Assembly: GCA_964645005.1 (NCBI GenBank)
Contig: CAZXYS010000008.1
Span: 51,757-115,756 of the forward strand
Length of the DNA stretch: 64,000 bases
Direction of reading: 5' to 3'
Source: CAZXYS01 sp964645005
GTDB taxonomy: Bacteria; Bacteroidota; Ignavibacteria; Kapaibacteriales; UBA2268
The translations under genes were made by a program, and so were the position numbers. Numbering within the stretch: position 1 is the stretch's first letter; every line of letters begins with the position of its first letter. Below the pieces are notes generated by a model that saw nothing but the letters and a program-made list of their open reading frames with translations, ran no database searches and was not told where the DNA came from. Positions 63,630 through 64,000 of this stretch are shown here, piece after piece.

Positions 63630-64000
63630 TTAGGCATTCCTTATAATTGATTTGAGGTTCGGGTATATTTTTCTTATTTTTTCTTTATATTTCTTCTTTT
63701 CAGTTTTTACTGTTTGTTCGCTTATCCCCAGCTTTTGCGCAATTTCAAAATTTGTAAATTTATCTTTTTCAAGCTTAAATATCTCCTGCTGGCGGGGTGT
63801 TAACTGTGACAATATTCTTTTGTACAACATTTTAAAGTCCATGTCATTTTCATAGTTATGATTATGCATTTTGTCAATCATATCATTAACTTGATCGTTG
63901 TCGTCATCGCTTAAGTCATCAATGAGTTCATCGCTGCTTTCCTCTTTTCTCAGAATATTCTTTATTTCATTTCCGGCAGTAGTTAAAATCCACTTAATAC
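63630..64000 (-). CDS. Sigma-70 family RNA polymerase sigma factor, C-terminal part (cut by window end)
   Basis: The frame is open to the window end, giving about 123 residues of a longer protein; the ATG at 63881 is not its start. 'WILTTAGNEIKNILRKEE' fits sigma region 2 ('..N...N.LRK'). An acidic linker of about 25 residues follows. Region 4 reads 'ILSQLTPRQQEIFKLEKDKF' then 'TNFEIAQKLGISEQTVKTEK', the -35-binding helix-turn-helix. Size and layout fit ECF-like sigma factors. It is upstream of the exported-protein series, but a terminator intervenes, so it may be a regulator of that series rather than part of it. Confidence 0.85.
   Translation of the reverse strand, partial: IKWILTTAGNEIKNILRKEESSDELIDDLSDDDNDQVNDMIDKMHNHNYENDMDFKMLYKRILSQLTPRQQEIFKLEKDKFTNFEIAQKLGISEQTVKTEKKKYKEKIRKIYPNLKSIIRNA

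Overview
The window comes from an AT-rich member of the Bacteroidota/Chlorobi/Ignavibacteria (FCB) side of the bacterial tree. Three things point there. Several exported proteins end in the type A C-terminal sorting domain of the type IX secretion system (T9SS), typically 'YPNP' followed by a short beta sandwich. The clearest promoters fit the Bacteroidota pattern TTG-N20-TAnnTTTG. A 6S-like RNA lies between zapA and rny. A run of exactly 100 N at 51206-51305 shows a scaffolded, probably metagenomic, assembly. Assignment below this level is not possible from the sequence alone.

Layout. 1-7400: end of a histidine kinase, a pentapeptide-like protein, a LysE-type exporter, an APC permease, a YciO/TsaC protein, NusB, and an MlaE/MlaF-type lipid transporter pair. 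7400-11300: an intergenic repeat zone, MscS channel, DUF3078 outer-membrane protein, and a DUF4143 ATPase preceded by a regular 32-bp array of palindromes. 11500-21000: two secreted proteins, a CcmA-like ATPase, a lytic transglycosylase lipoprotein, RtcB, SRP RNA and tRNA-Arg(TCT) with divergent promoters, a TlpA-like thioredoxin, and ccmF-ccmE, whose CcmE has the CxxxY haem-binding variant. 21100-31100: a TPR protein, then a four-gene unit PrkA - YhbH/YeaH - SpoVR - second PrkA-like ATPase.

31200-46200: SagB-like oxidoreductase, TonB-type receptor, Lnt, an Asp-box secreted protein, peptide deformylase, an ABC-2 exporter, a degenerate GIY-YIG protein, penicillin acylase, MBL-fold lipoprotein, saccharopine dehydrogenase-like protein and a small lipoprotein. 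46300-53900 (minus strand, read right to left): pheT, a 601-residue coiled-coil protein, zapA, 6S RNA, rny. 54100-64000: a minus-strand series of exported proteins (matrixin-type protease, beta-propeller, Kre9/KNH-like, SbsA-Ig proteins) downstream of a sigma-70 family factor, with a superoxide dismutase 3' remnant stranded in the middle.

Two threads run through the window. Cytochrome c maturation genes (ccmA-like, ccmE, ccmF, TlpA-like) are spread over 7 kb. Small structured repeats fill many of the long intergenic stretches, including an exactly 53-nt two-hairpin element whose stems differ between copies but stay paired.
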